From the NCBI RefSeq assembly GCF_022201045.2, contig NC_068557.1, forward strand, positions 6,324,001-6,388,000: DNA of 64,000 nt, written 5' to 3'. This document shows, piece after piece, positions 1-12,407 of the stretch. A program made the position numbers and the translations under genes. Every line of letters begins with the position of its first letter. Within the stretch, counting starts at the first letter, position 1. Under the pieces are notes generated by a model. The model was not told where the DNA came from and did no database searches. It saw nothing but the letters and a program-made list of their open reading frames with translations. This DNA comes from Citrus sinensis. Lineage: Eukaryota > Streptophyta > Magnoliopsida > Sapindales > Rutaceae.

Positions 1-1833
1 AAAGTATGGCTCCTTTCGATAGAACTTTCTAAATAGACCTTATTTAAGTAGAATTTTTATTAGTAAAACTTTATAAATAAAGCTTGCATAAAAAAATTAG
101 TTAATAGATATCAATGAGAGCTTTTATTAGATATTAAAAAACTACTTTAATAGATTAGTTTTTTGAAAGTTATGTTATGAAAGGAATAAATAAGATTATC
201 AAATAAATAAATAAATATATTAGACATTTTAATATTTTAAAAAAATTCCACTGCCAAAAGTAAAAAAAAAATTAAGATTTTGTTAGTAGATAATAAAATG
301 ACTTATTTAATCTTTAAAAATTTTACTAAAAAATAATTAAATAATAGTAAATAATTTTTAAAAATTTATAAAATTAAATAAACACTTATGACAATTAAAT
401 AATTTTTTACAAATAAATAAACAAGCGTTGTGCGTGGGTAGGTTAGCGTACTAGCAATCCAGTATGTGTCTCATGTTGCTTACGTGGAAAGGCCAAAGGT
501 TGGGTGGTTAAAATATGATAATGGGCTGGTTTGGGCCCTTATGGTGGTTGGGGCATCGTATTCTGTGTCTTATTTTTATTATCGACGATGCTATACAGAC
601 ACATAAATGATTTGTTTCTCTCTTATCAATTGTAGCGTGCAAGGTATTAATGGGCTTTATTATTCATTATTAAGACATAAATTTTATCATTCAATCAATT
701 AAAAAGAAATTCTAAAATATCTCTAATGTATTCTAACTAATTGATGCATACATGACATATATAATTAAATTTAATGTAACCATCAATTGAATAATAATTT
801 TTCAAAATAAATGTACACATGTCATAATATCATTTGCTTGTTGTATGATTGACGCAGTACATCTGATGTATTCTAAAATTTCTCATCAAAGTAGAGGCTT
901 TCAAATGACTTAAACTTTAGTTAATCCAAATCCGATTCATTTATTTTTCATATCATATTCGTGTCACCTATTTAATAAAATTTTAATTTATTTAAAAAAA
1001 ACAAATTCAAATATGATTTTATTACATTTCTTAGAAATTTCCAATAAAATGTGACAAATAACACATACCTATATATTAAAAATATAAGTAAATATAATAA
1101 TTAAATATCATAAATAAATTATCGTGTCGGAACTCTAATATACTAACACGGTTATTAATCAAACACAAACATAATCTATTTTAATAATTATGTCAAATTT
1201 AACCACCCATTTATAATTCATTTATTCATATCATTTTTTATCTGGAATCATTTCCTTTTTTTTTTTTATATGTGTTAGTGGATTCTTGTCAAATTTGTCA
1301 GCTCCTACCAAAAAAAAACACACGAAACATTTCAAAACGGAAGTCCAAAATTTCGCCTGCCGACCGGAAGCTTTACTGTTCGCTCAACGTGTTGCTTGCC
1401 GAAACACATGCAACACGAGAATTATGGGCTTTCCCATACCTAAAAATCACGTTACCTTCGGTAGATCTGTTGTTCTCTCTTTAGTTTGACATCTGTTACA
1501 TAGAATTAATTGATTGACATGCAAGTATGCAACTCTGTCTGTGTGGCCTGGTTTCGATGAGCGGCGGTCCAAGCCAATAAGGAGAATGACTTATATACAC
1601 GTACAGATATGTAGAACGTGTGATGCGTGTGAAACTTTGCTGCCGTGGCAGAAAGAAACTTTGAACGTTGTGTTGTTGATGATGATAGTGAAATCCACGT
1701 ACTTGGATTATATATGACGTGTTTGATGAAGTATTGTACTGTGGTGATTTGCCTGAATCAAGAATTGACCCGTTAATTAAAAATTTCAGCTGCGTCCGCA
1801 AGAAAGAGTTCCTTCGATCTCCGGCATTTGACC
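1..1833. other. AT-rich intergenic DNA
   Basis: No gene is supported here. The sequence is AT-rich with A and T runs. The short open frames at 1272-1801 overlap on both strands, have biased composition and show no family motif, so I treat them as chance. Confidence 0.6.
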
Positions 1834-2449
1834 CATTAAAAGACGCCTTCGTGTGGATGGGTTATGGACTCTTACCTTATCCACTAGAATTCAATAAACT
1901 CCAGAAAAGCAATATCACTGACTCGGGCATCAAGCAAAGCCGTCAACTTAAACATCCTCCCAGGCTCCCACGCTATCCGAATGGCAGTACTTCTGATTGG
2001 GTGGCGTTGTCGGTATCATCTACGACTTTTCTATAATTTATAATGAAAATTTTATTTAATTTGATAAGTATATTATAGATTAATTTTCACTAATCCGAGA
2101 AGAAGAATTTACTTTCTATTTATGCGGTCCCAAAAAAAAAAAAAACACACATTAAAAAACGCCTTCGTGTGGATGGGTATGGACTCTTATCTTATCCTGC
2201 TGTACAATTCAATAAACTCGGGAAAAGCAATATCAGTGACTTGGGCATTAAGCAAAGCCGTCAACCCTTAAACTTCTCCCACGCTATTCGAATGGTAGTA
2301 CTTCTGATTGGGTGGCGTTGTCGGTATCATTTAAGATTTTTTTTTTTATAATTTATAATGAATTTTTTATTTAATTTGATAAGTATATTATGGATTAGTT
2401 TTCACTCATCTGAGAATAATTTACTTTCTATTTATACGGTCCCAAAAAA
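1834..2449. repeat. 316-bp tandem duplication (two units)
   Basis: Unit 1 (about 1834-2149) and unit 2 (about 2151-2449) share the same order of landmarks: a GCCTTCGTGTGGATGG block at 1845 and again at 2161, an AATTCAATAAACTC block, a TTCTGATTGGGTGGCGTTGT block, and a terminal CGGTCCCAAAAA run. The copies differ by scattered substitutions and small indels, so the duplication is not recent. A short open frame runs through the first copy (1719-2036), but it is broken in the second and matches nothing I recognise. Confidence 0.85.
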
Positions 2450-4009
2450 AAAATATTGATTTCTTGATAATTAGGAGCTTTCTTAAGAAAGCTTAAACTA
2501 TTAAGAATCAGATTGTTAATTAATGATATTATTATTAGTAGAAGAGAATGCTTCAACACATGTCATGCTAGTAGTAATGGATGTCGAAGAAGATAAACTT
2601 TGGATATTGTGTTTTTTAATTTGGCTCTCTCATATATGTGGATAGCTTTAGGGTACATCTAGGTTTGGGGTTCAACCTTTATAATCTATTTATTTCATAT
2701 TTTTTAATAAAAATAATATTTGGTAAATTTTTCAAAAGGTTGTTATTAATTTTTCTCTACTAAAATTAATATACACTATTAACCTTCTTATTATTTCCAT
2801 AATAGCCAGTAATCTTATGGCTGTATAATTTTATAATATCATCCTCATTTTTAAATATATTTTTTTTTCATATTTATTATAGATTAAATAAATCGTATAA
2901 ATAAAATTTAAAATAAAAATTTAATTACTAGAAATGAGAAATGTGTGTTTCAGTGTGAATAAAACTTAATAAGAAGATATTTTTTATTTTTTATTTTTAA
3001 AAATATTTTTCTTATAATAAATTTTTTTTATTTCTAAGATAAATTATCAAACAAAATAACAAATGACCCATTTACCATGTCTTTTTGTTTAAATTTTTAG
3101 TGTAAGGAAGAATTTTGGATATTATGAAAACAATAGGGGACAAGTGATACATATTGATTTCAGTGGAAAGTAAATTGTTAATCTCACTTTTTTAGAAGTT
3201 ACTTATTTTTTAATAGTTGGAGATTTGCTTTTTATTGTCAGTTATCAAATAAGGCACCACACCTTTTTGAAGTTTCTATTATAGTCTTATTATATTAACA
3301 AAAAGAGAATTATTTCTTATTTTTCATAAACCATAATATATAAATCATCATAAAAAAAATATTATTGCCACAATCATATTGCCGCCATAACTACTGTATA
3401 TTTTCTCTATTATCAAAATTTTGATCCAATAAATTCATATTTTCTATCATAAGAATCTATAAGACTTGCAAGTGATTATGTAAAAACCATGGTATTGTAC
3501 AATTATAAAGAGGCATGCACCAAGTGATCTTCATTTTGACAATATTGAAAATGATTATAGTCCCTTTTGTTATAAAGAAATAAAAAGAAACAATGACACT
3601 TAAAAAAAAGTATCATAATAATAATGACTCTGATCACGTGCATGCACTCTACTTTTCAAACTTATAGTAACTACAACAACGCGGTTTATTAAAAAAGGAG
3701 TTACATTTTTAATCAGCTATTTATTTCATTCACATATTAGAAACAACTTATTTCGTCAACCACCACAGTCCCAAACTAGCCTTAATTATATTATGATTAG
3801 TTAATTTTGAGTAATCCCCTATACATCAAAGATTCATTAAATAAACATATAAACTAGCCACAATTCATTTGACTAATAAAATTTTTGAGTTAAAAACAAG
3901 AGACTTAAAATCCGTTCACCACTCAAATAAATGAAGAGATGGTTGGGTTACCCTTAAGTTAGATAAGAAAATTAAAAAAAGTATTATAAATGTCATAAGA
4001 AGATTTTTG
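2450..4009. other. AT-rich intergenic DNA
   Basis: Very AT-rich sequence with many stops in all frames and no recognisable gene or RNA. Confidence 0.6.
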
Positions 4010-4557
4010 GGGTAATTTTTAAAAACCTCCCTTGAGGTTTGGGCTTGTTGCAAATAGATGACGAAAATCTATTTATTTGTAAAAAATCTCCTACCGTCAG
4101 TTAATTTTAACATTGACCGTTAGTTGACTGTGCAAAGACAATATTACTCTTAACAACAGTTTGTAGACGGACATAACTAAAAAAAAAAAATAAAATTATT
4201 GGTTATTTTACCCTCTTTAAATTATTGATATTTCCTTAAAGTTCCTACAAGAAAGATAAAATTAAAAACTTGAAAATGAAATAGTTATAATATTTACTTA
4301 TGATATTGTAAATCTTTAGAATTGACAAGGATAAAATTGTCAAAAATTAAGATTTGTGCTTTTTACGCCAATAATTTTAGTTTTTTTTAGTTATGTCAGT
4401 CTACAAACTGTTGTTAAGAGTAATATTATCTTTGCACAGTCAACTAACGGTCAATGTTAAAATTAACTGATGGTAGATGGTTTTTTATAAATAAACAGAT
4501 TCTCATCATCTATTTGCAACAAGCTCAAACTTCAGGGAAGATTTTTAAAAATTACCC
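4010..4557. mobile_element. Fold-back MITE with about 190-bp terminal inverted repeats
   Basis: The left arm (4010 to about 4202) begins GGGTAATTTTTAAAAA. The right arm (about 4366-4557) is its imperfect reverse complement and ends AAAAATTACCC. Shared internal blocks in both arms include TTGTTGCAAATAGATGA, TTAATTTTAACATTGACCG and AACAACAGTTTGTAGAC. The arms are flanked by similar AAGATTTTT / AAAATTTTT sequences, consistent with a 9-bp target duplication. Long inverted repeats plus a roughly 9-bp duplication suggest a Mutator-type non-autonomous element. No coding capacity is visible. Confidence 0.85.
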
Positions 4558-5340
4558 AAAATTTTTGGAAAAGTTACTATTTTTTTGGTACCTACAAATG
4601 GACATAAATATCGGTGACTGATATGTATAGAGTTGATGGATCAGACTCTCAACGTGTTAATCATATATTGATTTCTTATATATTCGCTAGGGGCACTTAA
4701 ACTATTTAAGTGAGCTATTTTTGTTGTCATCCCATATATATATATATATATTTTAGATATATCATTAGTACCTCAAATGTCAACAATTTTTAATTGCCAC
4801 TAATAGTTTTCCTCTTCCTCAAAGAATGTTTGTTTGGCACAAAACTTCTGAAAGATTAAGAGAACTCTCGTCCCCTAATAATTGGTGTTGAAAATAATTG
4901 AAGAAAAGACTTGGTGGAATCATTTCTAATGAGTGCTCGCTTCAAAGGTTCAATGAGTGATTATGTTGGAAAGAATAAAGCAGAATTTGACTTCTACTCA
5001 AAGCATGAAAAAGCAGTGGGGTCACAATCGCAGCCAAACACAGCCCTAGCAAACATCAACAACAGAGCATATCCTGAAGTTTTCAAATAGCTGGGCGCCC
5101 ACAACAATTTTTTTTTTTTTTTTAAATTTTCTTCATGCATATCCGGTAAGCACCAACTAACCCAAAAAAATAAAAATAAATAAATAACAAAAATAACAGC
5201 ATCGTGTCATGTGCAAACCATCTCAACAAAATTAATAATTTATTTTTTAAAAATGAAATAAGGAATAAAATCTTAGCCAAAAACTCAAAAGTTTCTGTCC
5301 TTTTTTAATCATTTTCTATTTATAAAAAAAAAAAGAAACC
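4558..5340. other. Intergenic DNA upstream of the RGLG gene
   Basis: AT-rich sequence with a short (AT)n run near 4737-4750 and long A/T homopolymers. No gene is seen. It is the likely distal promoter region of the RGLG gene, but I could not assign a specific promoter element. Confidence 0.5.
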
Positions 5341-6277
5341 AGAAGCCACTGGGAACCTCACTAAACTGTATGGTACATTCAGCAATCCTCAAAGGTAATG
5401 CTCGAAACAGAAACTCACTTCATCATCATCTTCTTCTTGTTCGCATCATCCAGCTCGGGGTATGTTTTAACGTTTCTGATGTAGCCGTTAGTTTGGTGAA
5501 CTGCCCTTGAATTTTGGATCTTGAACAGTAACGTTTTCGTTTCTTTTTCTTTTTTTTTATTTGTCTATTTTTGCGTCATAATGAAAAGATAATAAAATTA
5601 ATAAATAAGTAAATATGGCGTGTGTTATTTGATTTGGTTTATAGTTGTCATATGTCATTGCATAACCTGCCAAAGTTGGAGTCTCTGTGATTTCGTATTA
5701 ATACAGTGTGTAATTTTATTTATAATAAATAAGATGTGATTTGAAAGATTTATAATGATACTTAACTTATAAGTTTTTTCTTTCCTTTTTAATTTTTTTT
5801 TTTGTTTTTGCTTAAGCAGTTACGTGAGCAGTTCTTGCATCTGGAAGAAAGCTGGCGGTTTGTATTTTTCGGCTGTTGTTTGATTTTGAATAAGGTGGCA
5901 AATTCAGAATTCTCTTGGAAAAGGCTGCTGTTCATTTTTAGCAATTGCGTTTACGATAAAATTGCTATTTTAAGGTATTTGGAGATTTGTGTTTTGACTG
6001 GGGTTGTTTTTCTTGATTCGGTGTGCGTTGTTGTGTCAAAGGGTCTTCCTGGAAGGTTCTTATCCTAATTAACACCCTTATAAATGCCTCCTCTGTTGAT
6101 AGTGTAGATGATGCTTTTCATTTTTTTGATAACCTTGTTTTCATTTGGATTGGTTTGGCAAATCTAGTGGTTTGAGGTCTCGTCTTAGGATCGATTTCAT
6201 TGATTTTTGTTGTGTGTTGCGAAGGAGAACAGAGGTTCTTGTTAGAAATTGGCGAATTGCTGTGGATAATTGAGTTG
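5341..6277 (+). other. Probable 5' leader (with intron) of the RGLG gene
   Basis: GC content rises near 5340, and a CT-rich stretch (CATCATCATCTTCTTCTT near 5425) is followed by a GGGGTATG donor-like site at about 5457. The start codon lies about 800 bp further on. RGLG genes commonly have a 5'UTR intron, and the layout fits one here. The acceptor is not resolved; candidates are the AG at about 5819 and the AG at about 6230. The frame at 5802-6068 lacks any family match and is probably intronic or leader. Confidence 0.4.
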
Positions 6278-9200
6278 ATGGGAGGCAGAAGCTCCAGGGA
6301 GGCGAGTTGGAGGCAGGATTCATCGTTCCGATCAACTTCTTCATCTTGGGATCCTCAAACCGGGTATTTGCAGTCCCCTTACGGTCAAGAAAGTCAGAAT
6401 TATCCACCTCAGACTTATCCGCCCCCACAAACATATTCCACACAGCAGTATTATCCATCTTCTGAAGAACACAGCGGCAATACAAGGAAGCTTGATAGGA
6501 GATATTCAAGAATTGCTGATGATTACAAGTCCTTAGACCAGGTATGATTACATATTCTGAGAAGCAATTTTATGTAGTTTTTAGTTTCTTCTCATGAATA
6601 TTCAAACCTTTCATAGCACATTTTAACTTTCTTGAGGTTGCCTTGGGAGGAAGTTTTGTATAACTACTACTTGAGAATTGCAGCCTAATTTTAATTTGTT
6701 GTGCATTGTCTTTTCCCAATTCAAAGTCTTTAATGTTCTCTTGTGTCATTTTCCTGCATCATTGGTTTTGCAAACGTTTAATCTTTAGCTGTCTTTGATT
6801 TTCTGCTATTTTACCTGTCAAAAAGAAAGAATTTCATAGTTCTGTTAGTACCAACTATGTTACCAATTCTGTTTTGGATGCAAAAGTCTCTTATGGGAAA
6901 TGTTTTATTTGTTTAAAGTTTGTAATATAATTCCATAATGGTGGTATGTGATCACTTCTTGGAAGTATTATATGCAGTTGGTTGCACAGTCAACAAGGGT
7001 GGTCAATTCTAGATTTTGCTTGTATGTATGTTTAGCTTAGCTAAGGGATGCCTCTAACTGACCTAACTGGCAACCATATTCAGTAGTTTTTAACTAGTGT
7101 AGGTAGTAGGAAATTCGAGCAGCAATAATTGACATCGGAAAACTTTTTCTATAATTACCTATGCTTCATTGTTTCAATATGTATTTCGTCATTGGACATA
7201 TAGAAAATAATGTAGTTATGACATTGTGGGGGTAGAGAGTTTCTTGCCTTCAATGATGTATTTTCCAAGATATCGAGTCCTAGCAGAATAAGTAATTACC
7301 TTCTTTTCAGGTGACTGAAGCTCTTGCTCGTGCTGGCCTTGAATCTTCTAATCTCATTGTTGGTATTGATTTCACAAAGAGTAATGAGTGGACAGGTTAG
7401 GTTCTTGTAAATGCTTAAAATATTTTATGGCTTTTGTGAAGCATACTGAATATGGGCTGGTAAATAGGTAAAAGGTCATTTAACAGACGAAGCCTGCATT
7501 ACATCGGAGATGGTTTAAATCCCTATGAGCAAGCAATATCCATTATTGGGAAAACTTTAGCTGTCTTTGACGAGGATAACTTGATTCCCTGTTATGGATT
7601 TGGTGATGGTATGTTATACTTTATTTTCTGTGAGAGTTTAGTTTTTTTTTCCCCCCCAAAATTGTGATTGATAAGCATCATTTCTTTATTGGCAGCATCA
7701 ACTCATGATCAAGATGTCTTCAGTTTCTATTCAGGTGGGAGGTTTTGTTATGGATTTGAGGAGGTATTAAGTCGGTACAGGGAAATTGTGCCTAATCTAA
7801 AACTTGCAGGTTTGAATTGTATTCTTTTAGTGTAATGTTTCTCATTTGGATATCTCTTCAGAATTAACCATTCAGATCCTGTAGCTTATTGCCATTGTTG
7901 TAATGTGCCAGGACCAACATCATTTGCCCCCGTCATTGAAATGGCTATGTCTATCGTTGAGCAGAGTGGTGGCCAGTACCATGTATTATTAATAATTGCT
8001 GATGGGCAGGTATTTGCTTCTAGTGTCAATATAAACTCATTATAGCGAACAATTATTGGAAGACTTGTTACTCAAACAACTAGCTAAATTTAGTGATAAA
8101 TGAGAAAACAATTAAAAAAACTTATTTCATTGTGGACAGAGTCTGTGATCACCCTGCATTTAGAGCCATCTTTTTATGAAATAATACGTGGCACTTATGA
8201 TGACACTGGAGTGCCACATGTAATTGCTTAGAAAGAGTGGCACTAGCTCTCTCCAGAATGACAGCTAGGTAGTTTTTGTTGCAATGATATGTTCCTCCAA
8301 TGGTCATCATACCCACATGGATTATGGCCGCAGGTAACTAGAAGTGTTGATACAGTGCGTGGTTGCTTAAGTCCTCAGGAGCAGAAGACAGTTGATGCAA
8401 TTGTAAAAGCAAGGTGAGCTAGAATCAACCTGTTTTTGCTTGTGATGGTTGTTTATCCGATGGTGATTTCCTTATATTTTTGTTTTATTGCAGCGAGCTT
8501 CCCTTGTCAATTGTGCTAGTTGGGGTAGGAGATGGGCCCTGGGACATGATGAAAGAATTTGATGATAACATTCCTGCTCGAGCATTTGATAATTTTCAGG
8601 TATGTGTTTGTCACAAGAATATTTTCTTTTGTTCACTAGCTGCAAAATTTTTGTTCGTAACATATCTTGTCTGTGTTTGCTTCTTGTCTAGTTTGTGAAT
8701 TTTACAGAAATCATGTCAAAGAATCATGATCAAACTCGAAAGGAGACAGAATTTGCGCTTTCTGCTTTAATGGAAATTCCTTCTCAGTATAAAGCAACAA
8801 TAGAGCTTAACCTACTGGGGTAAGGAGTATCTCCCATCTAATTATTTTGAAGATCAGTACTCTTCTTCCTCCCCACCCCCCTTCCTCCTCCTCCTTGGGT
8901 TTTATGATATAAGTTTAACTGTCATCTTATAATATGAGCAGTCGCCGGAAGGGAAATGTTCCAGAGAGGGTTGCCCTCCCTCCACCTGTATATGGTGCAA
9001 CCACATCTTTTCACAGCCCAAAACCTTTCCATTCTACCAGTTTTAAGCCAAATGCACCTTCCTATCAAGAAAGTCAGCCTGTCAGCTCAGCTCCTCCTGC
9101 TACAAGTTCAACGAATGAAAATCAGGTACATAGGCTTTATTGGTGAATGATCTGAGTTCATTTTTCTCTTCAGATATTCTTTAAATATCTGCTTTTGCAT

Positions 9201-10005
9201 GGTAAACAACTGAACATAGAATAGGAATCAGATGAAGTTGATGGTTGTTAACTGGAAGGGAGCAGATTATTATGCGTTCTTTCTCCCATAAATTAAGAGT
9301 TCCTGGTGCATTTATTATTATTTTTTCAAATTGCATAAGTGATATTCCGTTGTGTCTTTTCACCAATCACAAAAAAATAGTCATTTCCTTCAGAACTTGG
9401 TCCAGTATTCTTTGATTTATATGAGCCAAACTTCCGACATCATAACATGTTCCTGAGTTTGGGGAGTACTGCTTAATATCTCCATTTATTTCACAATGGA
9501 TGTCATTCCTCCCAATTACTTTCATAGTAGAAATGTTTCAGTAGTTATAGGAGAGAACAGGTAAAGTCGGAATTATGTCAACTTGGCCATACTTTGCAAC
9601 TTGTAAGACAACACAATGTTTTCTAGGTTGAAACCTGAAGTTTTAGCTGTCAATTATGAGTGTTGATTGCCTTGGGGACCTTTTTCTCCCTACTAATTTT
9701 TTGTTAATGAAGGCCATATTAATCTCTTTGATTTTCCATTTGACTAAAGATTCAATTACGTCTTTTGTTGTTTTCAACAGCTTTGCTCCATTTGCCTAAC
9801 TAATGTGAAAGATATGGCCTTTGGTTGCGGACATCAGGTAGATAGCTTTCTTTACCTCTGATTTTAATGTACTTCTGGAAGCAAATATGTTTATGGATTC
9901 TTACCGTCTTGCATTTTTTGTCAGACATGTTGCGAATGTGGACAAGACCTTGAATTATGTCCCTTTTGTCGAAGCACAATCCAGACCCGAATTAAGCTCT
10001 ACTAA
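6278..10005 (+). CDS. RGLG2-like: RGLG-type RING E3 ubiquitin-protein ligase (copine/VWA plus RING), 445 aa
   Basis: An E3 ligase that passes ubiquitin from E2 enzymes to substrates. Arabidopsis RGLG1/2 are myristoylated membrane-associated enzymes linked to K63 chains, auxin and drought/ABA signalling. There are eleven coding exons: 6278-6541, 7311-7395, 7468-7608, 7696-7809, 7912-8009, 8334-8413, 8494-8599, 8692-8819, 8942-9125, 9781-9837 and 9925-10005. They sum to 1338 nt, all with GT-AG borders and compatible phases. The N-terminus MGGRSS has Gly2 as a predicted myristoylation site and is followed by a Ser/Pro/Tyr/Gln-rich stretch. The copine/VWA domain covers about residues 95-345, with a MIDAS-like D108-F-T-K-S112. 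A Pro/Ser linker leads to the C3HC4 RING at residues 402-434 (C402, C405, C416, H418, C421, C424, C431, C434). The C-terminal IKLY is typical of the family. The ATG chosen gives the myristoylation context. The gene looks intact. Confidence 0.95.
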
Positions 10006-10842
10006 TCTGCATCATCAACAATGACCAAAATTCTTTGTCATTTGTTATGAAAATGATGTTAGATTTGCTGAATTCAGCTTGAGATGATCTTGGATGCTAG
10101 GAAATGGAAGTGTTTAGGTGCTGTACATTATTGTAAACTTATTGGTCACATTATTTTTTGTTTCTTTTTGTGGGCAATTTTTTCTAACATAGATTAATGC
10201 GTGATGGATGTTATTTGCTGCTGTAGAAGTTGTGCAATTATGTATACAGCTGGAAAATGAAAATTCTTTTATTTGCTGGATTTGTTGGTTGAGATCACAC
10301 ATAATAATATAGTATGGCCTATAGGTGAATCAATTTTATTGTCTTTTATTGACTTGTTAGAAACTAGGTCAGCTTACCCACTTTACATATGATTACATTG
10401 ATTTGAAGTAAAAGTTGCCAACTCACCTTCATCTACAATGAGTGAGCTTCTGGTATTTCTTAACCACGTACATGGTTTAAATTAAGGCTTGGTGATGGTT
10501 CAATACGAAGTCAAATCAAAATAATTCTGTTGTAATTACTAACACATGTACCCAACGACACATTTATAGAGAATACATGGGAGAACAAAATAATAAGAAA
10601 GACAAAAGTGATTAAAGAAATGATCCAGTTATGATAAGTTTAATTTCTATACTCAATTACCACTTCTTCACCGGCTTCCAATTTTGCATTTAATGCACTC
10701 AACTGCTTCTGCAAACCAACTGGCTTCTTCTCCTTTATAGTTGACACACGAGTGAGAGAGAGAGAGAGAGAGAGAGAGAAATTTCCATTGGCATCCCTTT
10801 TCACAAAACTCATCTGGGTTGTTTTGTTTACACCTTCCTGAG
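10006..10842 (+). other. RGLG 3'UTR and promoter/leader of the next gene
   Basis: AT-rich sequence following the RGLG stop, then a spacer of about 600 bp. From about 10670 the composition changes to a CT-rich leader leading into the small basic-protein gene. No coding frame of note is present. Confidence 0.5.
10754..10779 (+). repeat. (GA)n microsatellite in a 5' leader
   Basis: About 13 GA units lie about 65 bp upstream of the next start codon. GA/CT repeats are common in plant 5'UTRs and core promoters and may bind BPC/GAGA-type factors; that role is inferred here. Confidence 0.9.
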
Positions 10843-11259
10843 ATGGCCTCAGCTGCCAAGTTTCCTTACCAAAGGTTGATACATGAAGGTGGGTTATTGG
10901 AAGCTGATGTTGATGATCATGATTACAGACGAAGAGTGAATGTCGTTAAATCAAGAAGCTGGTTCAAGATCAGAAGACTGAACATAAAGAGAAGATTCAG
11001 GCTCAAAGTTCCAAGGTTGAGGAGGTTGGTTTTGAGGAAAAAGTTCAGGGTGGTGACTGCTGTTAGACTGTCATGTGCAAAAGTTATGAAGAGGTTCAAG
11101 GAAAGTCAGGCTCATTTTGGCGATCTTTTTGCTGGGAATTATCTGTTTTTGCAGATTAATCCCGCTTCAATGAAGTCCATTCAAAAGTACTCTTGTCAAG
11201 CCAAAGAGCTTAATCTCCATGGCTTGCCTTTAAGCTACTCTCTTCCGAGAACTGACTAG
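10843..11259 (+). CDS. Small basic plant protein of unknown function, single exon, 138 aa
   Basis: A single uninterrupted frame starts at the ATG after CCTTCCTGAG and begins MASAAKFPYQRL. An in-frame TTG 24 nt upstream keeps the frame open but is not a plausible start. The middle (residues 25-85) is strongly basic, with repeated R/K clusters such as RRLNIKRRFRLKVPRLRR, followed by the conserved-looking FKESQAHFGDLFAGNYLF. I recognise the general pattern of a plant-specific family of short uncharacterised proteins with this order (YQRL near the N-terminus, R/K-rich centre, SQxHFGDLFAGNYLF). No enzymatic domain, signal peptide or transmembrane segment is apparent. The R/K-rich centre could bind nucleic acid or act as a nuclear signal, which is inference only. 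The gene lies in the same orientation as the RGLG gene and has its own leader with a GA repeat. Confidence 0.85.
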   Translation: MASAAKFPYQRLIHEGGLLEADVDDHDYRRRVNVVKSRSWFKIRRLNIKRRFRLKVPRLRRLVLRKKFRVVTAVRLSCAKVMKRFKESQAHFGDLFAGNYLFLQINPASMKSIQKYSCQAKELNLHGLPLSYSLPRTD

Positions 11260-11887
11260 CTAACTCTTTCTAGTCTGCTCTTAACAAAAATTAATGTGCT
11301 TTTTTCATGTATTTTTATGTTGCTTATTTCAATAATTTCAAAAGTAAAGTTCTTGGTTAATTATAAATTGCAACTTAGGATCTAACGAGAGTATGAATTC
11401 AAATCTACATATCTGAAGAGATATATTTACACAGCCATCATTTAAAGAATGATCATGTTTCATTGGATTGAGAATCATTTCAATGACATTTTATCTTTTC
11501 TTTTAGTGAAAAGGGCTGTTTCTTTGTCAACCAGAATGTACAGTATGTAATGGGGAAATGTCTGAGGCGGCTAACTTGAGCGGCGAAAGCATAGACATCT
11601 CGTAATCAGTATGCAAGGGGGACGTGATTTCTCAACTAATCCATTAATGACTGTCAAAATTAATAATAAAGCTTTATCATGCACGCACTCACGCGACACA
11701 TGCAAAGTTATTAAATGTTACGCATTGTAGGTGTCAATACAGATAGGTGGACGAATCATGAGCTTGACGGCTCTTCACTTTCAGCCTCAATTAATTAATT
11801 ACAGGGAAGGGACAACTACAGTAGAACTACTCAAGGCGTGGTCGCTCCTCACTACGCTCTAGTCACTAGTCATATATATATATATAT

Positions 11888-11995
11888 GGTCGGTGCTACG
11901 TTACGTTAATCGTAACGTACGCCACACACAGTAATAATAACGGATCCTATTATAAAAAGTGGTTGTACATTACGATTAATATAACGTAACGGAAT
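11888..11995. mobile_element. Possible small MITE between (AT)n tracts
   Basis: Two related inverted blocks flank a 40-60 bp centre: CTACGTTACGTTAATCGTAA near 11895 and its approximate reverse complement, TACATTACGATTAATATAAC followed by GTAACGG, near 11966. The left block is itself nearly palindromic (ACGTTACG/CGTAACGT). The unit sits between (AT)n runs at about 11873-11887 and 12000-12019, as expected for a TA-targeting MITE. Target duplication cannot be told apart from the microsatellite. Confidence 0.5.
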
Positions 11996-12103
11996 CTTTT
12001 ATATATATATATATATATATGCTTTCAAGTTGATTCAAGATTTATCTCTTTCATCTTTTTCTTATCTTTTCACACTTTGTATGTGCCCTTGACCCATGTG
12101 TTG

Positions 12104-12407
12104 ACTTTTTTAGTAGAAGTTAAACCCTTATTAATTTACTAAGTTGGGCCCAATAATTTCATATGTGATTTCAACACAAATATTTGTGACGAGATGCCAA
12201 ATGAAGTAGAAAAAATAAAGATGATGAATGTGGTTAATTGAGGGAAATCTAAACTTTTTTAGTGGAAGTTAAACCCTTATTAATTTACTAAGTCGAGCAC
12301 AATAATTTCATATGCGATTTCAACACAAATATTTGTGACGAGACGCCAAATCAAGCAGAAAAAAATAAAGATGATAAATGTGGTTAATTGAAGGAAATCT
12401 AAACTTT
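12104..12407. repeat. 149-bp tandem duplication (two units)
   Basis: Unit 1 (about 12104-12252) and unit 2 (about 12253-12407) share AGT(A/G)GAAGTTAAACCCTTAT, ATTTCAACACAAATATTTGT and AATGTGGTTAATTG in the same order, with roughly ten substitutions. No coding content. Confidence 0.85.

Noticed and set aside
1719-2036. 105-codon frame at the left end
   Set aside because: No family features; the second unit of the same tandem duplication has a disrupted frame.
5802-6068. 88-codon frame before the RGLG start
   Set aside because: Overlaps the probable leader/intron; hydrophobic low-complexity composition and no ATG context tied to a known protein.
10819-10842. Upstream extension of the small basic protein
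   Set aside because: It would need a TTG start; the ATG at 10843 gives the family-typical N-terminus.
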